Shown here: positions 54,938-63,909 of the stretch, piece by piece
Position numbering within the stretch: position 1 is the stretch's first letter
How the letters are laid out: the number at the start of each line of letters is the position of its first letter
From: Candidatus Melainabacteria bacterium
GTDB lineage: Bacteria; Cyanobacteriota; Vampirovibrionia; Obscuribacterales; Obscuribacteraceae
Direction: 5' to 3'
Length of the DNA stretch: 64,000 nt
NCBI GenBank assembly: GCA_003151275.1
Contig: PLXC01000119.1
Span: 15,946 to 79,945 of the forward strand
The notes under the pieces: model-generated
Database searches by the model: none
What the model was told of the DNA's origin: nothing
What the model saw: the letters and a program-made list of their open reading frames with translations, nothing else
Made by a program: the position numbers and the translations under genes

Positions 54938-55432
54938 TTAATATGGAATTAAAACCACCAGTGTCTCATCTTGGGACGAACCAAGATCAGCCCGTAAATC
55001 ATCAAACATTTGGTAATACTCTTCCAATCCTTGATCGACATAAGTTTCGACGTATTCCAATCCCAGTAACTCAAAATACTCGCTAATTATTGGTGCGAAA
55101 GTCGGGTCCTCGCTTGGATCGACACCGCGCAGTTTCTGTTTAAGCGCAGTTTGTGCGTCTGGATCTAAAACCCAGTGCACATATTCACATTCCTGCACTA
55201 GTTGACCACCAAGCGCAGAGCCAAAGAGCGGTAGCTTAAATCGCTTAGTGATCCACTCGCTCAGTCCACTAAGAATCCAGCTGTCCGTTGTATCGCCCCA
55301 AACCCTTTGCAGGCCTTCCTCGTTACGCAACCGGGCAAATAATGCCTCCACATCTTCTGGTGATTCCCAGTTGAATTTGCGCAATTCTTCAAGAGAACTT
55401 TGGCTGGCAAAAAATGCTATGTAATCTGACAT
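54938..55432 (-). CDS. Hypothetical protein, weakly DUF1877/YfbM-like
   Basis: 164 aa, acidic, no signal peptide or membrane helix. The segments WGDTTDSWILSGLSEW and LFGSALGGQLVQECEYVHWVLDP faintly recall the DUF1877 (YfbM) pattern of a KSWHxLHFLLTG-type motif followed by LG..GGxxxGYGPxxxL; this is a weak resemblance by eye. It is bracketed by the two copies of structured element family 2, with copy 2 and its terminator about 90 bases upstream of the ATG, so its expression could depend on that element. Function unknown. Confidence 0.6.
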   Translation of the reverse strand: MSDYIAFFASQSSLEELRKFNWESPEDVEALFARLRNEEGLQRVWGDTTDSWILSGLSEWITKRFKLPLFGSALGGQLVQECEYVHWVLDPDAQTALKQKLRGVDPSEDPTFAPIISEYFELLGLEYVETYVDQGLEEYYQMFDDLRADLGSSQDETLVVLIPY

Positions 55433-55519
55433 GGGGCTTTTCCAAATAGGTGCCCAATTATATAAGCCTGTGCAACACTGCCGCGGCTGAACTGCTTAAC
55501 TTTTGCGATTGAAAAGAAA

Positions 55520-55544
55520 AAAGCGCCTGTAGAACAAGCGCTTT
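55520..55544 (-). terminator. Intrinsic terminator 3' of structured element copy 2
   Basis: 7-bp stem AAAGCGC / GCGCTTT; on the - strand it is followed by a run of T (CTTTTTTCTTTTC). The sequence is unrelated to the terminator behind copy 1. Confidence 0.8.
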
Positions 55545-55550
55545 CTTAAA

Positions 55551-55616
55551 TGCTCGCAGGACCGGTGCTGCCCGCGGTTGGATGCATCCCTGCTTCCCCT
55601 CACTTGAGTACCTGCG
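55551..55616 (-). ncRNA. Structured element family 2, copy 2 (candidate small RNA or leader)
   Basis: Same element as 54800-54865. On the - strand it starts CGCAGGTACTCAAGTGAG and closes with CCTGCGAGC; the central palindrome is a perfect GGATGCATCC here. The element is followed within 7 bases by a strong terminator and then by the 164-aa gene, an arrangement like a terminator-type riboswitch. It does not match the common riboswitch consensus motifs I know. The rest of the 350-base gap (55433-55783) holds two further hairpins and no gene. Confidence 0.55.
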
Positions 55617-55726
55617 TTACGTTGTAAACGACGGGTTGGTAAAAATTTTGTTCCGTCGTCCGCTAATAGGGCGGTTTGCCTGTCCAGTAATCTATACGCT
55701 AGCCTCGTCAAGTTTACGAGGTGTTT

Positions 55727-55754
55727 CTAAAAACCAACCGCTGACGGTTGAGTT
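55727..55754 (-). terminator. Intrinsic terminator of the LPS gene cluster
   Basis: On the - strand CAACCG / CGGTTG with a TCAG loop, extended by AAAC/GTTT with one bulge and followed by GGTTTTTAG. It lies about 30 bases after the stop of the heptosyltransferase-like gene. The core equals the 19086-19111 hairpin. Confidence 0.8.
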
Positions 55755-55783
55755 TTGAGAAGAAGCCTCGAGCCCTTTGTAAT

Positions 55784-56905
55784 TCAGTTTGAATCAGCAG
55801 TAGGTGAGCAAAAATCGCCTTGCATGGACTGGATATTTCCCGGAGTGAAGTTTATTCGGGATTGAAAAACCGCCATACACGCGTCGGCGAGTTTGCTTGG
55901 GCTAAACTCAGTCAAACATTCGCGGTTAGCACAAGTTTTATTGTAATTGCATGGACGGCATGGCAATTCTGCATTGTAAAGAGCTAAATGACTTTCACCA
56001 TAGGGTCTCCAGCGTTCAGGATCTGTCGGTCCGAATAAGGCAATGGTCGGCACTCCAACTGCTGCCGAAAGATGAGCCGGTCCTGAGTCCACACACACAG
56101 CCACATTCATGCGTCTGTACAATGCCATGCTTTGACGTAAAGACAGCTTGCCTGCGAGATTAATGCCTTTGATGCCAGCCAACAGCTGCAACTCTTCATA
56201 CAGCAAATAATCCTGCTGTGCGCCGGTGAAGTAGAAATCGCTGTTTAATTGTGGTGCCAAAATCTTTAAGACCTCAGCCCATCGCTCAAGCGGGTACATC
56301 TTGTCGGGGTGAGCAGCTGCCGCATGGATCAAGATCTTGTTTTTTTCGTTGCCAAGCTCGGGAACGATTGCTTTTATATCTGCATCCTCGTCTTCACTTA
56401 TCCACGCTTCTAAAAAGCGATCCTGGATAGGCAAATTTACTCCTGAAAGAACTTCGAGAGTGGAATCAACCTCATGAATATTCTTATGCCAGGGAATGGA
56501 TTGCGTTAAGAGAATTTGCCGACCTTCGGTTGCGTAACCAACTCGGTGCTTTGCCCCAATCAGTAGGGCCAGCACTGCTGAGGACCAGGAGCGTTTGAGA
56601 ACAAACACAAGGTCATATTTTTCCTTACGCAGTCTCTTGACGTAAGACCAAAAACTTTTCTTCTCACCTTTACCTTGATCGTACTTGTGGAAACGCGTGG
56701 TATCAAATGTGATGAAGTTGTTGACGTATGGACATCCCTCTAAGACCTCACCACTTTGCGGACCAACCAGCACATCTATTTGAGCTTCAGGAAATGAATG
56801 CCGAAGATTGCGCAAAAATGGAACGGTCAAAATGGTGTCACCGATGAAGCGGTAACGAATTACGAGGATCCGTTTGCTGTCGAGCAAGTCTGATCTAGTG
56901 CTCAT
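55784..56905 (-). CDS. Glycosyltransferase family 9 (heptosyltransferase-like)
   Basis: 373 aa. GT9 motifs: ILVIRYRFIGDTILTVPFLRNLR at the N-terminus, NKILIHAAAAHPDKMYPLERWAE and the donor-binding SGPAHLSAAVGVPTIALFGPTDPERWRP near the C-terminus, as in WaaF/WaaC/RfaQ. It would transfer a heptose or similar sugar to the Kdo-lipid A core on the cytoplasmic face of the inner membrane. Four cysteines near the end (CRPCNYNKTC) are common in this subfamily. Its start overlaps the lpxK stop by 4 bases. Confidence 0.9.
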   Translation of the reverse strand: MSTRSDLLDSKRILVIRYRFIGDTILTVPFLRNLRHSFPEAQIDVLVGPQSGEVLEGCPYVNNFITFDTTRFHKYDQGKGEKKSFWSYVKRLRKEKYDLVFVLKRSWSSAVLALLIGAKHRVGYATEGRQILLTQSIPWHKNIHEVDSTLEVLSGVNLPIQDRFLEAWISEDEDADIKAIVPELGNEKNKILIHAAAAHPDKMYPLERWAEVLKILAPQLNSDFYFTGAQQDYLLYEELQLLAGIKGINLAGKLSLRQSMALYRRMNVAVCVDSGPAHLSAAVGVPTIALFGPTDPERWRPYGESHLALYNAELPCRPCNYNKTCANRECLTEFSPSKLADACMAVFQSRINFTPGNIQSMQGDFCSPTADSN

Positions 56906-57996
56906 ACCCGGACGCTCTCTTTGGATTCACACAGAGAGGCCAACAATTCGGAAATAACTACAGGTGGTGATCCGAGCCAATCAGTTTCGATACGCAAGGC
57001 ATACAACTTTTCAGACAGCTTCTCTGAGGGCCTCATTTTGACCAAGTCTTTTTCAGTTGTGATCACCATTGACGCTTTCGCTGCGGCTTTTTCTATGGTG
57101 GCCATATCCTCATCTGAATACCAGTGATGGTCCGTCCAGCACAGAGTCTTTGCTATTTCAGCCCCCTTTTCTTCCAGTAAACTGTGAAAAGCAGCCGGTC
57201 TTGCCAGGGCTGAGGCAGCAATTACCGTATTTCCATTCAACGCGGTAGCGGGCAGAAGGATGCTATTTGGTGATACTAAATGTGATGCGACAAAGCTGCA
57301 TTTGTCGATCGGTCGATTACAAGCGTAGAGCCCTAAGAATTTTTCCAATCTTTTGATTTTATCTGCGTCGAAATTCTCGGGTATTTTGGTGATGATCAAA
57401 GAGGTGGCTCGGGAAAGTGCTGAGAGCGGCTCTCTTAGCCTGCCAGCCGGAAGCAAGGCGTCGTTCTCTGGCTCATCGTTGTAATCAATAAGAACTAAGT
57501 CTACGTCTCGTCGCATCGGAAAGTGTTGGAAACCATCATCAAGCAAAAGCACCTCGCAGCCATAGTGCGTAACTGCCAGGCTCGCTGAGGCTCTTCGATT
57601 GGAGCCTACAAGAACAACAGCTTTGGACAGCCTTTTCGCAATTAAGAACGGCTCGTCACCGGCATCTTCGCAGCTTGCATAATTGCCGGCACCGTCGCTC
57701 ACTACGACAGTCTTGTCTTTAGATAAACGCTTGTAACCGCGACTGAGCACGCCCACTTTTATACCAGCGGTGATGAATTTTTGAGCGAGTTCGATCGTGA
57801 TCGGTGTTTTCCCTGTGCCACCACAGGTGATGTTGCCGATACTGATCACGGGAACGTCGGCTTGCTCGCGTTTGAAAACGCCGGCTCGATATCCTTCCAG
57901 GCGACACAAGGACCCGACGAAGTAAGCTAGCGAGGCAGGTGCCAGGACCTGATTACGCAATTTTTCGAATCTAGTAGTTGGATTGCCCCAACTCAT
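56902..57996 (-). CDS. lpxK: Tetraacyldisaccharide 4'-kinase
   Basis: 364 aa. N-terminal membrane-associated region followed by the P-loop VISIGNITCGGTGKTP, then VGVLSRGYKR, DEPFLIAKR, LLDDGFQH and VITTEKDLVKM, all LpxK hallmarks. It phosphorylates the 4' position of the lipid A disaccharide in the sixth step of lipid A synthesis. It is overlapped at both ends by waaA and the GT9 gene (4 bases each), giving a tightly coupled lipid A-core operon and evidence for an LPS-bearing outer membrane. Confidence 0.94.
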   Translation of the reverse strand: MSWGNPTTRFEKLRNQVLAPASLAYFVGSLCRLEGYRAGVFKREQADVPVISIGNITCGGTGKTPITIELAQKFITAGIKVGVLSRGYKRLSKDKTVVVSDGAGNYASCEDAGDEPFLIAKRLSKAVVLVGSNRRASASLAVTHYGCEVLLLDDGFQHFPMRRDVDLVLIDYNDEPENDALLPAGRLREPLSALSRATSLIITKIPENFDADKIKRLEKFLGLYACNRPIDKCSFVASHLVSPNSILLPATALNGNTVIAASALARPAAFHSLLEEKGAEIAKTLCWTDHHWYSDEDMATIEKAAAKASMVITTEKDLVKMRPSEKLSEKLYALRIETDWLGSPPVVISELLASLCESKESVRV

Positions 57997-59312
57997 CTTC
58001 TGTCTCCCGCGGTCTCAATTTTTTGAACGACTGACTGGTTTAGCGGCACCAGTGATTCGATCATTGCCATTGCACGGTCAACTGCTCCCTGACTTTCCTT
58101 CAGCCAATCATGACCATGTTGGCCTAACTGTTGACGCAGCTCGGAGTTCTCCAACAAGCGTTCTAGTTGTTGGGCCAATTCCTTCTCATCATTGACGACG
58201 ATCAGCGCGTCTCTAGACAGCAAGGCTTCAGCGACATCTTTTGTCTTGTGCAAATGTGGCCCAGCAATTACTGGCACTGAATACGTAAAAGGCTCCACTA
58301 TATTGTGTCCACCAATTGGGGCCAATGTTCCCCCCACGAAAGCAACAGTCGCAACGGAGTAGAATTTTGCCAGATGTCCAATCGCATCGAGCAGATAAAC
58401 GTTCCCTTCTTGTTCAAACTTTTCATTTTCGGAAAAGCGACGCGGTCGAAAACCGGCCAATCTGATCAGGTCCGCCACTCGGTCGAATCGCTCTGGATGT
58501 CGCGGGGCAATGATCAAATTAGTGCGCCTAGTGGTTTTTAGGTGCTTGTAAGCATTCAAAATTGCCGCTTCTTCGCTTTCATGGGTGGATCCGGCCACGA
58601 TCACTTGGTCATCGTGAGAAAGATTGAGCTTGCTCAAAAGTTCTACTTGCTCTTCTTGGCTGATCGGTTCTAGTCCGTCGAATTTGATGTTGCCCAAAAC
58701 TTGTACTGGCAAGGATTCACCTGCCACTTTTTTGTAGCGTTCTGCTTCGCTTGAAGATTGGACGCCGACCATATGAAAGTCACGGAGGACAGGACCAAAG
58801 AAGGAGCGCATTTTGTAATAGGATCCAAACGAACGAGGTGACATGCGTCCATTGATCATCGTCACAGGGATGTTTCTTTGTTTGCACTGATGCACAAAAC
58901 CTGGCCAAATCTCCGTCTCGACAATAGTGACAAGTTTCGGATTCAAGACGTCGAGCCACTTTGCAGTAGCCCAGGGAAGATCGTAGGGAAAGTAAATACA
59001 TTCGGCAAAGCTTGAGGTCCGCTCTTGGGCGAGAGCATGTCCGGCTCCTGTAGTCGAGGAAATGACGATTGACTGTTGCGGATGCTTTTCGTGTAAACGC
59101 TTGAGCAAGGGCCAAGCGGCATTGAATTCGCCAACAGAGACGGCATGAAACCAAATTGGTTTGCAGGCATTTGCCGCGCAGTATTTATCCTTAATGGCGC
59201 TGGGAATCACTCCCAGCTTCTGCGGCATCCCGTATCTAGCGCGACGTTTGAGCAATAGAAAGGGTCCAAGAAGGACAGCGATTGAAACCATCAACGTGTA
59301 ATAGGCGATCAA
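57993..59312 (-). CDS. waaA: 3-deoxy-D-manno-octulosonic acid (Kdo) transferase
   Basis: 439 aa GT30 enzyme. An N-terminal membrane anchor (about 1-20) precedes WFHAVSVGEFNAAWPLL with the catalytic Glu, VVIVETEIWPG-type motif (TIVETEIWPGF), NGRMSPRS, VAGSTHESEE, APRHPERF and the donor site GGTLAPIGGHNIVEP. It attaches Kdo to lipid IVA. First gene of the waaA-lpxK-GT9 operon; a 6-bp hairpin (AGCGGG/CCCGCT, 59331-59347) lies just upstream of the start. Confidence 0.95.
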   Translation of the reverse strand: MIAYYTLMVSIAVLLGPFLLLKRRARYGMPQKLGVIPSAIKDKYCAANACKPIWFHAVSVGEFNAAWPLLKRLHEKHPQQSIVISSTTGAGHALAQERTSSFAECIYFPYDLPWATAKWLDVLNPKLVTIVETEIWPGFVHQCKQRNIPVTMINGRMSPRSFGSYYKMRSFFGPVLRDFHMVGVQSSSEAERYKKVAGESLPVQVLGNIKFDGLEPISQEEQVELLSKLNLSHDDQVIVAGSTHESEEAAILNAYKHLKTTRRTNLIIAPRHPERFDRVADLIRLAGFRPRRFSENEKFEQEGNVYLLDAIGHLAKFYSVATVAFVGGTLAPIGGHNIVEPFTYSVPVIAGPHLHKTKDVAEALLSRDALIVVNDEKELAQQLERLLENSELRQQLGQHGHDWLKESQGAVDRAMAMIESLVPLNQSVVQKIETAGDRR

Positions 59313-59495
59313 ACCAAGAATTCCAAGCTAAGCGGGAAGTGCCCGCTGACTCGATTCGCCAGGGGGATGCTTAGTCTAAAGCCTTGGCTGTCAAGCTTCT
59401 AGTCATTTCGGTTCATCTTAATGCGCTTAGCTCTTCACGAATTCCCCATAACCATGAGATAAGTTGAAGGTTGAACACTTACATCGGTGATAAAA

Positions 59496-60086
59496 ATGGA
59501 AGAAGGTCCAGAGCCCCAAGAGCTCTTTGAGCAGGTCGAGCACCAGCATCATGAGGCGGAAGAGCACGAGGAAGCTGCTGGGAAAAGACGTTTCGCCACC
59601 AGATCCGCAATAACAGCTTCAGTCTTAGCTGTGCTTGCTGCACTTGGTTCTCTTTTGAGTGGACATTCAGCAAACGAGGCAATTTTGAAACAGGCTGAAG
59701 CCTCCGACAAGTGGTCTTATTATCAAGCGAAGAGCACAAAATCTCATATCTTTGAAGGTAACAGGCTCGTAGTCTTGGCTATAGCGAACGAAGAGGCTAA
59801 AAGTACTTCGCCTAATGTAGTGAAGGCCTTGAAAGATTTCGACGACAAAATTGTTAAGTACAATCAAGAGAAAGATGACATTCAGAAAGAGGCGCAAGCC
59901 ACTCAAAATCTGAGCGTTAAGGAGTTTGATCAGCATCAAAAATACTCGTTTGGCGTGGCATGTTTTCAAATTGGCATCGTCCTTGCATCAGTTGCGATTT
60001 TGGTCACCGGCTCCTGGCTTTACTTTGGCAGTATTGGCGCAGGCGTGATCGGGATAATTTTTCTGATTTATGGCATGTTGGGTTAG
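59496..60086 (+). CDS. DUF4337-like membrane protein
   Basis: 196 aa from ATG 59496 (in-frame GTG at 59487 possible). A Glu/His-rich N-terminus (about 1-30), first membrane helix (about 38-55), the DUF4337 hallmark EASDKWSYYQAKSTKSH, a helical hairpin with many charged residues (about 85-140), and two C-terminal membrane helices (about 150-196). The family is widespread and of unknown function. The gene stands alone, and the third dispersed element begins just after it. Confidence 0.8.
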   Translation: MEEGPEPQELFEQVEHQHHEAEEHEEAAGKRRFATRSAITASVLAVLAALGSLLSGHSANEAILKQAEASDKWSYYQAKSTKSHIFEGNRLVVLAIANEEAKSTSPNVVKALKDFDDKIVKYNQEKDDIQKEAQATQNLSVKEFDQHQKYSFGVACFQIGIVLASVAILVTGSWLYFGSIGAGVIGIIFLIYGMLG

Positions 60087-60096
60087 TTTCCGATTG

Positions 60097-60156
60097 GACT
60101 CCGACTTCGACTCCGACTCCGACTCCGACTTCAACTTGCACTTCGACTCCGACTGC
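60097..60156. repeat. Hexamer tandem repeat (GACTCC/GACTTC) 5' of dispersed element copy 3
   Basis: About nine to ten degenerate hexamers starting ten bases after the DUF4337-like stop. ACTCCGACT here is the exact reverse complement of AGTCGGAGT in the 24-bp array of copy 1, linking the flanking repeats of the two loci. Confidence 0.75.
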
Positions 60157-60239
60157 AAAAGAACTCAGCAGCCGCAAGAAAAATGTCGAAATGAATCTCG
60201 CACGATTTACTATATTCACACGTCGATCCGAGAACTCGA

Positions 60240-60469
60240 TTCGAGAGCTGTTTATGGGGTATGGGGTATGGTCCCGTCCTTTTTAATCGTTTAATATGTT
60301 AAGCAAAAAACGCAGGTTTGAGTGATCCTGAAAAGTCTTTCTTGTTAGGCATTTACGGAATCGCCAAAGCCTGGAGATGCTGATGTAATATAGCTTTACT
60401 TGAATGTGGAAGTCGTGTTTGGGAGACATGGTCCGGCTTTTAATGTGGCTCCATTTTATTGGGCACTCG
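60240..60469 (+). repeat. Dispersed structured element, family 1, copy 3
   Basis: Matches 3638-3867 end to end with scattered substitutions. Outer helix: CAGGTTTG (60313-60320) with CAAAGCCTG (60365-60373), bulged G. Inner helix: ATCCTG (60325-60330) with TAGG, bulged C, AT (60346-60352), 15-nt loop starting AAAAG; the stem bases differ from copy 1 but still pair. The 3' hairpin (60448-60464) is imperfect. It lies between a convergent + gene and priA; the rest of 60087-60585 has no gene. Confidence 0.8.
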
Positions 60470-60585
60470 AGACGAAAACGGCACGAGATCAGCACCAAGG
60501 TTTCGGCGAGTGCGCTGCGCGACCACTTCGGATTCGGACTTCTACGCCCGCTAAATTCCACTCGCTTCCGTTTATAGATGCGCCG

Positions 60586-63330
60586 CTAGACTAGATCTAA
60601 AGCATCGACGTCAACTGCCATATTCAATCCCGCTGGTAGATATTTATTGCGCAGAAAAGCAGTTAACAACTGTCGTCCCTCATCACCAGCGAGATTCTTG
60701 AGAAGCAGGTGGTAACGAAATTTGCCGCGCAGTCGTTCAATTAGACAGGCGGCTGGACCCAAAACCTTTACGGCATCTGCAGGTAAATTTTCCTCTATAA
60801 AAGTACTGATTTCATCCGCGAGATGTTGGCAAGCCGACTCCACCGTTCCGGGCTCATCACCTGCCACAACGACGCGGATTATTTGGCTGAAGGGGGGATA
60901 TTCGAAGGCTTGACGAGCCTCCAATTCTTCTTGCAGGAAACGTCCGTAGTCATGGTCCTTTGACCACTCAAGGGCGGGCATTTCGCAATCATATGTTTGC
61001 AAAATTACTACGCCTGGACGCTCGCCTCGACCTGCCCGTCCAGACACCTGGGTTAAGAGCTGGAAGCCTCTCTCGGTTGAACGGTAGTCCGGTAAGTTAA
61101 AAGCGGCGTCGGCAGTCATCACTCCAACCAAAGTCACGTTGGCAATGTCCAAGCCCTTTGAGACCATTTGTGTACCAATGAGAATGTCTGCTTCTCCCTC
61201 GGCAAAGCTTTGCAGAATCTCATCGTGTGCACCTTTACGAGAGGTGATATCGCTGTCTAATCTGAGGATTTTGCTGTGCGGATATCTTTCGCGCACTTCC
61301 TCCTCCACACGTTGAGTGCCCAAGCCGTATTGCTTGATAAAGGGACTTTTACAACTCGGACATTCTTCCATTGCAGAACAACGAAATCCACAATGGTGGC
61401 AGGCTAGAAATCCGGACAGGTAGGAGGTATTGCGGTTTGGTCCGGTTTGTTGATGGAAGACCAGGGCGACGCTGCAATTTCTGCATTTGACCACATAACC
61501 ACAAGCTCTGCAGAAGACATGGCTGGCATAGCCTCTTCTATTGATCAGCAGGATGGCTTGTTCTTTCCTTTCGAGGCACGCGGTTAATTCGTTTGATAAG
61601 GAATGCGAAAAGATGCTTTTGTTGCCGTTGGCAAATTCTTTTCGCATGTCGACAATACGCACGAGCGGCATTGCTTGTTTGAATACGCGTTCCGGCAGCT
61701 CTAACACCTTGTTGCTGGCCTGGGCGCGTAAGTAGACTGACACATCGGGCGTAGCGCTGCCTAGCACGACCAGGGCACCGGTTCGTCGCCCCTTTTCGAT
61801 CGCTACGTCTTTGGCGTTATAGCGTGGACTTGGACTGGTTTGCTTGTAACTGCCATCATGCTCCTCGTCTAAAATGATCAACCCAACTTGAGGCAAATTG
61901 GCCAATATCGCCGATCTGGCTCCGAGCAAAACACGCCCTTCACCGCTTCGCAGACGTCTCCAGGTGTCGTACTTTTCACCGGGGGTGATGCCGCTGTGCC
62001 ACACCGAAACTTGATCTCCAAACCGACCTTTGAGACGTCTAGCCAGTTGCGGCGTCAAACTTATTTCAGGCACCAACATCATCGCGGCTCGTCCGGCCGC
62101 AAGAGTTTGTTCAATCAGTCTTAGATAGACTTCTGTTTTTCCTGAGCCTGTTACCCCATGCAAGAGCCAGGCTGGGTAGTCTTCGTCCAGACCATTGTTT
62201 GAACTGGATTGACTCAGGGCTCGCTCACTATCATTGAGCGCATTTTTAATTTCCGGTGCACTTCGTTTGAGAGCAATAGTCAACTCTTTGGAGAGGATAG
62301 CTAAGGCCTTTGTTTGATGCTCAGTCAATGAAAGATCGGCGTTTGTTGTTTTCGTCACTTGCAAATTGCTCAATGGATCACGAAATGACTCCTCGTGATT
62401 AATCGAAACTAGCCCCTGTTCACCAAATTTCTTTATAGTGGCTGAGGTCGTTTTCGCCTGCTCTAGCAACTCTTTCATTGTCATTTGCCCGCCATTTTTG
62501 GCGAGAATATTTAGCACCTCTTTCTGTCTTGCCGTGTTTCCTTCCTGGCCTGTCCAAATTACGGTCGTAACCACCCGCGGTGCTTGAGAGCCCGTGGATT
62601 CTTGGGCAATTGATAGCAGACCCTCACCTCGCAGAAGCCCAATTGCTCTATAGAAGTGAGAGGCAGTCATTTTTGACTTCGCCGCTCGCCTCCATCGTTG
62701 TTTTAGTGCCACCATGGACAGTGCTAAATTTTTGCTTTCGAAAAGTGCTTTAATAATTGCTTGACTGGCAGGTTCGTACGAAGCCAGCGAACCGCCGCGT
62801 TTTTCAAAGGCGACTTTGTTCAGCCGAACAATTCTTTTGAACTTTGCGCTTAAGACTGAGGGCACCGCTGCTGATATTACGTCCGACAGGCTGGCGCAAT
62901 AGTAGTCCGCGATCCAATAGAGAAATTCGACGTATTCCTTGTCGAAAAGTGGCTCTGGTTCAATAACCTCGGCGATCTCTTTAATCGTCATTTCAGTTTT
63001 TACTTCGTCGGTGAGCGATACCACATAGCCACCAACAAGATCACGTCCGCCGAACGGGACCAGAACTTGAGCCCCTATAAACGTCTCGGCCGCGAGCTCT
63101 TCGGGAACCCTGTATGTAAACAGTTTGTCCTTCAGCTCGCGAGCCTGAATGTCAACCATGACATTGGCGTAGACGGTGCTTGCCAATCCTTTGCTCCGCA
63201 GTAATCCAGCGTGGAAGAGCCCCCGGGCTCCACCAAAGTATAGAGATAAAGACACGTGTCTGACCTCATTGCAGGGTTGAAAGCGCGAACGCTTATATTC
63301 ATGTACGCTGATTCGCCCATAAAAGTTCAA
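60586..63330 (-). CDS. priA: Primosomal replication helicase PriA
   Basis: 914 aa as drawn. 3'-DNA-binding domain begins near VYANVMVDIQARELKDKLF-like text (about residue 53), so the first ~50 residues lack homology and the true start may be later (ATG 63159 or a nearby TTG). Helicase motifs: GVTGSGKTEVYL (Walker A), LIILDEEHDG (DEEH), LGSATPD, and the zinc-binding cysteines CRACGYVVKCRNCS and CHHCGFRCSAMEECPSCK. It restarts stalled forks by unwinding and loading DnaB. Its stop lies about 115 bases beyond dispersed element copy 3. Confidence 0.95.
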   Translation of the reverse strand: MNFYGRISVHEYKRSRFQPCNEVRHVSLSLYFGGARGLFHAGLLRSKGLASTVYANVMVDIQARELKDKLFTYRVPEELAAETFIGAQVLVPFGGRDLVGGYVVSLTDEVKTEMTIKEIAEVIEPEPLFDKEYVEFLYWIADYYCASLSDVISAAVPSVLSAKFKRIVRLNKVAFEKRGGSLASYEPASQAIIKALFESKNLALSMVALKQRWRRAAKSKMTASHFYRAIGLLRGEGLLSIAQESTGSQAPRVVTTVIWTGQEGNTARQKEVLNILAKNGGQMTMKELLEQAKTTSATIKKFGEQGLVSINHEESFRDPLSNLQVTKTTNADLSLTEHQTKALAILSKELTIALKRSAPEIKNALNDSERALSQSSSNNGLDEDYPAWLLHGVTGSGKTEVYLRLIEQTLAAGRAAMMLVPEISLTPQLARRLKGRFGDQVSVWHSGITPGEKYDTWRRLRSGEGRVLLGARSAILANLPQVGLIILDEEHDGSYKQTSPSPRYNAKDVAIEKGRRTGALVVLGSATPDVSVYLRAQASNKVLELPERVFKQAMPLVRIVDMRKEFANGNKSIFSHSLSNELTACLERKEQAILLINRRGYASHVFCRACGYVVKCRNCSVALVFHQQTGPNRNTSYLSGFLACHHCGFRCSAMEECPSCKSPFIKQYGLGTQRVEEEVRERYPHSKILRLDSDITSRKGAHDEILQSFAEGEADILIGTQMVSKGLDIANVTLVGVMTADAAFNLPDYRSTERGFQLLTQVSGRAGRGERPGVVILQTYDCEMPALEWSKDHDYGRFLQEELEARQAFEYPPFSQIIRVVVAGDEPGTVESACQHLADEISTFIEENLPADAVKVLGPAACLIERLRGKFRYHLLLKNLAGDEGRQLLTAFLRNKYLPAGLNMAVDVDALDLV

Positions 63331-63347
63331 TTCGGACTAAAGCGCCA

Positions 63348-63842
63348 TTAGGCGCCGATTACGTATTTCTTCCAGCTAAATTCGCCCGAGACTGCGTGCT
63401 TCGAAATCTCAAAGTAAACGTGGCTCGGCGGACGGCGCGGCACCATATGAAGCGCCATGTTCGCTTCTTTGGGGGTACGATCGCCCTTCTTGACGTTGCA
63501 CTTTAGACAAGCGGCCACTACGTTGTCCCAGCTGTCAGTGCCGCCTCTAGAGCGCGGGATGATGTGATCGATCGTTAAATCGTGCCTGCGGTCACCACAG
63601 TACTGGCACGTGTAATTGTCACGATGCAGCAAATTGCGCCTTGACAGGCTGATTTCTTTGTACGGAATCTTCACGTACGACCTGAGCCGAATCACCGTGG
63701 GCAGTGGAAAGTCTGCATAGACAAGTTTGCCGTTATGCTCGATTTGCTCAGCTTTGCCCTTCATGAGCAAAACAACCGCACGACGCCAGGTACAGATGTT
63801 TAGCGGTTCGTATGAAGCGTTCAGAACTAATACTTTAGACAT
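63348..63842 (-). CDS. HNH endonuclease family protein
   Basis: 164 aa from ATG 63842 (MSKVLVLNASYEPL). The zinc-finger-like pair CQYCG and CLKCN brackets the HNH core LTIDHIIPRSRGGTDSWDNVVAAC. This single-domain type, starting VLVLNASYEPLNICTWRRAV, is very common in cyanobacteria and related bacteria as a chromosomal housekeeping-like nuclease of unclear role; it is not an intron or restriction system by context. It precedes priA by 17 bases and is probably co-transcribed with it. Confidence 0.92.
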   Translation of the reverse strand: MSKVLVLNASYEPLNICTWRRAVVLLMKGKAEQIEHNGKLVYADFPLPTVIRLRSYVKIPYKEISLSRRNLLHRDNYTCQYCGDRRHDLTIDHIIPRSRGGTDSWDNVVAACLKCNVKKGDRTPKEANMALHMVPRRPPSHVYFEISKHAVSGEFSWKKYVIGA

Positions 63843-63881
63843 CCACAACCCGTGCGACTTAGCAATTGTTTACCTAGAAAT

Positions 63882-63909
63882 ATTATAACAAGAATAACAA
63901 GTATGTCTA
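63882..63909 (-). promoter_or_regulatory. Sigma70-type promoter for HNH-priA
   Basis: On the - strand: -35 TAGACA (63904-63909), 16-bp spacer, consensus -10 TATAAT (63882-63887). The predicted start gives a leader of about 30 bases before the ATG at 63842. Confidence 0.6.

Noticed and set aside
55551..55616. Known riboswitch class (TPP, SAM, FMN, cobalamin, c-di-GMP, fluoride, guanidine) or T-box
   Set aside because: None of the conserved core motifs I know for these classes is visible, despite the terminator arrangement.
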